Assembly: GCA_023145935.1 (NCBI GenBank)
Contig: JAGLDB010000093.1
Coordinates: 1 to 7,211, forward strand
DNA length: 7,211 nucleotides
Direction: 5' to 3'
DNA from: Candidatus Sabulitectum sp.
Lineage (GTDB): Bacteria; Fermentibacterota; Fermentibacteria; Fermentibacterales; Fermentibacteraceae
The position numbers and the translations under genes are program-made. Numbering within the stretch: position 1 is the stretch's first letter; every line of letters begins with the position of its first letter. Positions 5,363-7,211 of this stretch are shown here, piece by piece. Below the pieces are notes generated by a model that was given only the letters and a program-made list of their open reading frames with translations, was not told the DNA's origin and did no database searches.

Positions 5363-6895
5363 TTATAACTGAAAAACCACTCCTTGTGAAAGGGGAATGT
5401 CATTGCCGTAGTTTACAGTAACAGTCTGCCGTCTTGCGTAATACTTCCAGGCATCGCTGCCGCTCTCGCGACCTCCGCCGGTCTCTTTTTCTCCGCCGAA
5501 AGCTCCACCGATCTCTGCACCTGCCGTAGATGTGTTCACATTTACAATACCGCAGTCTGATCCTGCATGGGAAATGAAATACTCTGTTTCTCTCATGTCA
5601 GTTGAGAAAATGGCAGATGAGAGTCCCTGTGGAACTGCATTATGAATTTGTACAGCCTCTTCCAGGGTATCGTATTTCATTATGAACAGTATTGGAGCAA
5701 AGGTTTCTTTCAGAATAATACCTTCCTGTCTGTCCATTTCGATCATTGCAGGGGAAACAAAACAACCATTCATCTTCATAACTTCCCCGCCTTGAATCAC
5801 ATGCCCACCTTGCTTTTCCGATTGTCTGATAGTAGCGGTGAAATTATCCACGGCATTTTTGTCAACAAGAGGACCTACTATTACTGATGGATCAAGAGGG
5901 CTGCCAATGTTCACTCTGGAATAAACATTTTTCAGCTTTTTAACAAAATCACCATATATACTTCTGTGAACAAGAGCTCTTCTTGTTGAAGTACATCGCT
6001 GCCCTGCTGTGGCCATAGCCCCGAATGCCACACCCTTAACCGCCAGATCGATATCTGCTTCAGCCGTTACTATGGCACAGTTGTTACCTCCGAGCTCCAG
6101 GATGGATCTGCCGAACCTGGCAGCAGTCTGCTCTGCAACTGATCGCCCTACGGCAGTAGAACCAGTGAAAGAGATAAGAGGAACTCTTTTGTCATTCACA
6201 AGAAGATTACCAACAGTTCTGCCACTGCCACAGGCTAGAAGAAATATTGGAGGAAGACCGTTTCTTTCAACAACCCTGTTGGCAATCCGTGATATTGCCA
6301 CGGCGGTTAGAAGGGCGCTGCTGGAAGGCTTCCACACAGTGATGTTACCAACCACCGCAGCTATAAGAGCATTCCAGGCCCACACTGCTGCTGGAAAGTT
6401 AAAAGATGTGATAACGCCGATAACTCCAAGAGGATGCCACTGTTCCATGAGTCTGTGTTCTGGTCTTTCACTTGCGATGGTCAAGCCATATAACTGTCTG
6501 GAAAGACCCACTGCAAAATTGGCAATATCAATCGCCTCCTGTATTTCCCCTGCGCCTTCAGATACAGTTTTACCTACTTCCAGGGTTATGAGCATGCCTA
6601 GAAGCTCTTTGTTCTTCAGCAGCTCGGCACCGATCTCGCCAACGATCTCTCCTCTTCTGGGAGCTGGCAGGGCAGACCATTCTTTGTAAGCCTTTTCTGC
6701 TGCTGCTACAACCTTCTCATAATCCTGATCTTCTCCCTGAGTCACCGAACCAAGAGCTTGACCATTGATAGGGCAGATGGATTCAATTGTTTTTCTGCCT
6801 TCTGCTGCAATCCATTCGCCACTGTATACACCTGAGTTGATCTCATGCAGATCAAGGCCTTTCATTACCAGTTTCTTTGCTTCAATAACATTCAT
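5363..6895 (-). CDS. ALDH7/antiquitin-type aldehyde dehydrogenase (likely alpha-aminoadipic semialdehyde dehydrogenase)
   Basis: This is a 510-residue NAD(P)-dependent aldehyde dehydrogenase. The closest family by memory is ALDH7 (antiquitin, bacterial AmaB/Pcd), which oxidises alpha-aminoadipate semialdehyde to 2-aminoadipate in lysine breakdown. Shared ALDH7 features are NSGVYSGEW, SALPAPRRGEIV, EQWHPLGVIGVITSFNFP, SILELGGNN, AGQRCTSTRRALVH, KETFAPIL, GSDCGIVNVNTSTAGAEIGG, GGGRESGSDAWK and a VNYGNDIPLSQG tail. Catalytic residues from the ATG at 6895 are Cys301, Glu267, Asn166 and Lys189, with nucleotide-loop glycines in FTGSTAVG. The protein is intact and of normal length, with no signal peptide, so cytoplasmic. 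The frame opens further to a TTG at 6922 (519 residues), but AAAGAG before the ATG at 6895 and the family alignment favour the shorter form. No other lysine-pathway gene is in the window, so the physiological aldehyde may differ. The protease follows 152 bp downstream. Confidence 0.93.
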   Translation of the reverse strand: MNVIEAKKLVMKGLDLHEINSGVYSGEWIAAEGRKTIESICPINGQALGSVTQGEDQDYEKVVAAAEKAYKEWSALPAPRRGEIVGEIGAELLKNKELLGMLITLEVGKTVSEGAGEIQEAIDIANFAVGLSRQLYGLTIASERPEHRLMEQWHPLGVIGVITSFNFPAAVWAWNALIAAVVGNITVWKPSSSALLTAVAISRIANRVVERNGLPPIFLLACGSGRTVGNLLVNDKRVPLISFTGSTAVGRSVAEQTAARFGRSILELGGNNCAIVTAEADIDLAVKGVAFGAMATAGQRCTSTRRALVHRSIYGDFVKKLKNVYSRVNIGSPLDPSVIVGPLVDKNAVDNFTATIRQSEKQGGHVIQGGEVMKMNGCFVSPAMIEMDRQEGIILKETFAPILFIMKYDTLEEAVQIHNAVPQGLSSAIFSTDMRETEYFISHAGSDCGIVNVNTSTAGAEIGGAFGGEKETGGGRESGSDAWKYYARRQTVTVNYGNDIPLSQGVVFQL

Positions 6896-6922
6896 TGCAA
6901 CTCTTTTCGTGGATATGTTCAA

Positions 6923-7045
6923 TTTTCATAACGAATGGCATATATAATCAATTCGCTTTTTTGCACGCTACTTTCCTGGATTGTTATGTTCAGCGTGCAA
7001 CACTTTCTGAATTGAGAGATTTTGAGGAAATCCAGTGTATCCGGA
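6923..7045. promoter_or_regulatory. Divergent promoter region between dehydrogenase and MATE transporter
   Basis: A consensus -10 box TATAAT lies on the plus strand at 6943-6948 inside the AT-rich run TATATAAT. The upstream -35 is weak (TTCAAT at 6918-6923 with 19-nt spacing). The same run read in reverse (TTATATAT) could serve the dehydrogenase. It is framed by an imperfect inverted repeat, CGAATGG (6932-6938) and CAATTCG (6949-6955), one mismatch in seven. This is a plausible site for shared regulation. Promoter assignment by eye is uncertain, since the organism's sigma-factor preferences are unknown. Confidence 0.4.
6961..7000. repeat. Perfect 9-bp inverted repeat in the transporter leader
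   Basis: TTGCACGCT (6961-6969) and AGCGTGCAA (6992-7000) are exact inverted copies separated by 22 nt. They lie just downstream of the plus-strand -10 box, so they would be in the 5' untranslated region of the MATE gene or at its transcription start. No T-run follows on either strand, so it is not an intrinsic terminator. An operator for a dimeric regulator with well-separated half-sites, or a leader stem-loop, are the readings left. Confidence 0.55.
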
Positions 7046-7211
7046 ATGATTGACATGACCACAGGTTCTGTCCGGGGCAAACTTTTGCTTCTGGCCTGGC
7101 CTGTAATGCTTTCCCATCTGCTTCAGACTTTCTACAATCTCGCCGATGCATTCTGGCTGGGTAAACTTGGCAGACAGGCTCTCACAGCGCCCACCATCAC
7201 CATGCATGTTT
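7046..7211 (+). CDS. MATE family efflux transporter, N-terminal fragment (3' end outside window)
   Basis: The open frame to the right edge encodes at least 55 residues. GKLLLLAWPVMLSHLLQTFY (residues 11-30) is the first transmembrane helix, followed by NLADAFWLGKLGRQAL and TAPTITMHV. The pattern L-x-x-P-x-[ML]-x-x-x-[LF]-x-Q-x-x-Y-N-[LT]-x-D-x-[FY]-W-[LV]-G-x-[LM]-G is typical of the start of MATE (MatE) multidrug/Na+-H+ antiporters, which export cationic drugs or metabolites across the inner membrane. The start is unsure: in-frame ATGs occur at 7046 and 7055 and a TTG at 7022. The best Shine-Dalgarno-like stretch (GAGGAAA, 7024-7030) is 15 nt before 7046, farther than ideal. The gene is divergent from the dehydrogenase. 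Confidence 0.82.
   Translation, partial: MIDMTTGSVRGKLLLLAWPVMLSHLLQTFYNLADAFWLGKLGRQALTAPTITMHV

Noticed and set aside
6009..6689. 226-codon plus-strand open frame opposite the aldehyde dehydrogenase
   Set aside because: It is antisense to a highly conserved coding region, low-complexity in feel (Ala/Thr/Ser/Pro), and has no recognisable motif.
6968..7207. 79-codon minus-strand open frame at the right edge
   Set aside because: It overlaps the MATE N-terminus, whose plus-strand translation has a clear family pattern. The minus frame has none.

Overview
The window is a stretch of ordinary bacterial chromosome, moderately AT-leaning, with six complete protein genes and one gene cut by each window edge. 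I see no rRNA, tRNA, CRISPR array, insertion sequence or phage gene. The gene content suggests a Gram-negative-type, probably anaerobic or uncultured lineage of the FCB (Fibrobacteres-Chlorobi-Bacteroidetes) sphere. The clues are a secreted subtilase whose C-terminus resembles FlgD-Ig/type IX secretion sorting domains (PNP motif, late G-x-Y), a lipoprotein combining a LolA/DUF2092-like region with a TlpA-type thioredoxin, and two small secreted proteins I do not recognise. The lineage is an inference and no marker gene here fixes it.

Layout. Plus strand, 2-3363: the 3' end of a polysaccharide-pyruvyl-transferase-like gene overlaps by 4 bp (ATGA) an endonuclease IV gene (nfo). After 20 bp comes the thioredoxin-like lipoprotein. 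After a 73-bp gap holding a perfect 11-bp inverted repeat come two short genes for secreted proteins, 9 bp apart. A long, nearly symmetric hairpin (3401-3444) lies between this group and a convergent minus-strand block. That block (6895-3453) holds an ALDH7/antiquitin-type aldehyde dehydrogenase and, 152 bp downstream, the secreted S8 protease. Between them lies a well-centred dyad next to a plausible promoter. At the right edge a MATE-family transporter starts on the plus strand, divergent from the dehydrogenase. The shared intergenic region has a consensus -10 box and a 9-bp inverted repeat.

How the genes fit together. The plus-strand group mixes envelope polysaccharide modification, DNA base-excision repair and cell-envelope redox/secreted proteins, so it looks like a housekeeping read-through operon rather than one pathway. 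The minus-strand dehydrogenase and protease could both serve amino acid use (extracellular peptide hydrolysis, lysine-type semialdehyde oxidation), but nothing in the sequence proves a link. I did not find a clearly new biological system. The items most worth a second look are the domain-fused redoxin lipoprotein, the pair of orphan secreted proteins, the dyad upstream of the protease, and the inverted repeats in the divergent promoter region.

Several starts are set here at the codon with the better ribosome binding site rather than at the leftmost possible codon (lipoprotein 1185, secreted protein 2461, dehydrogenase 6895).
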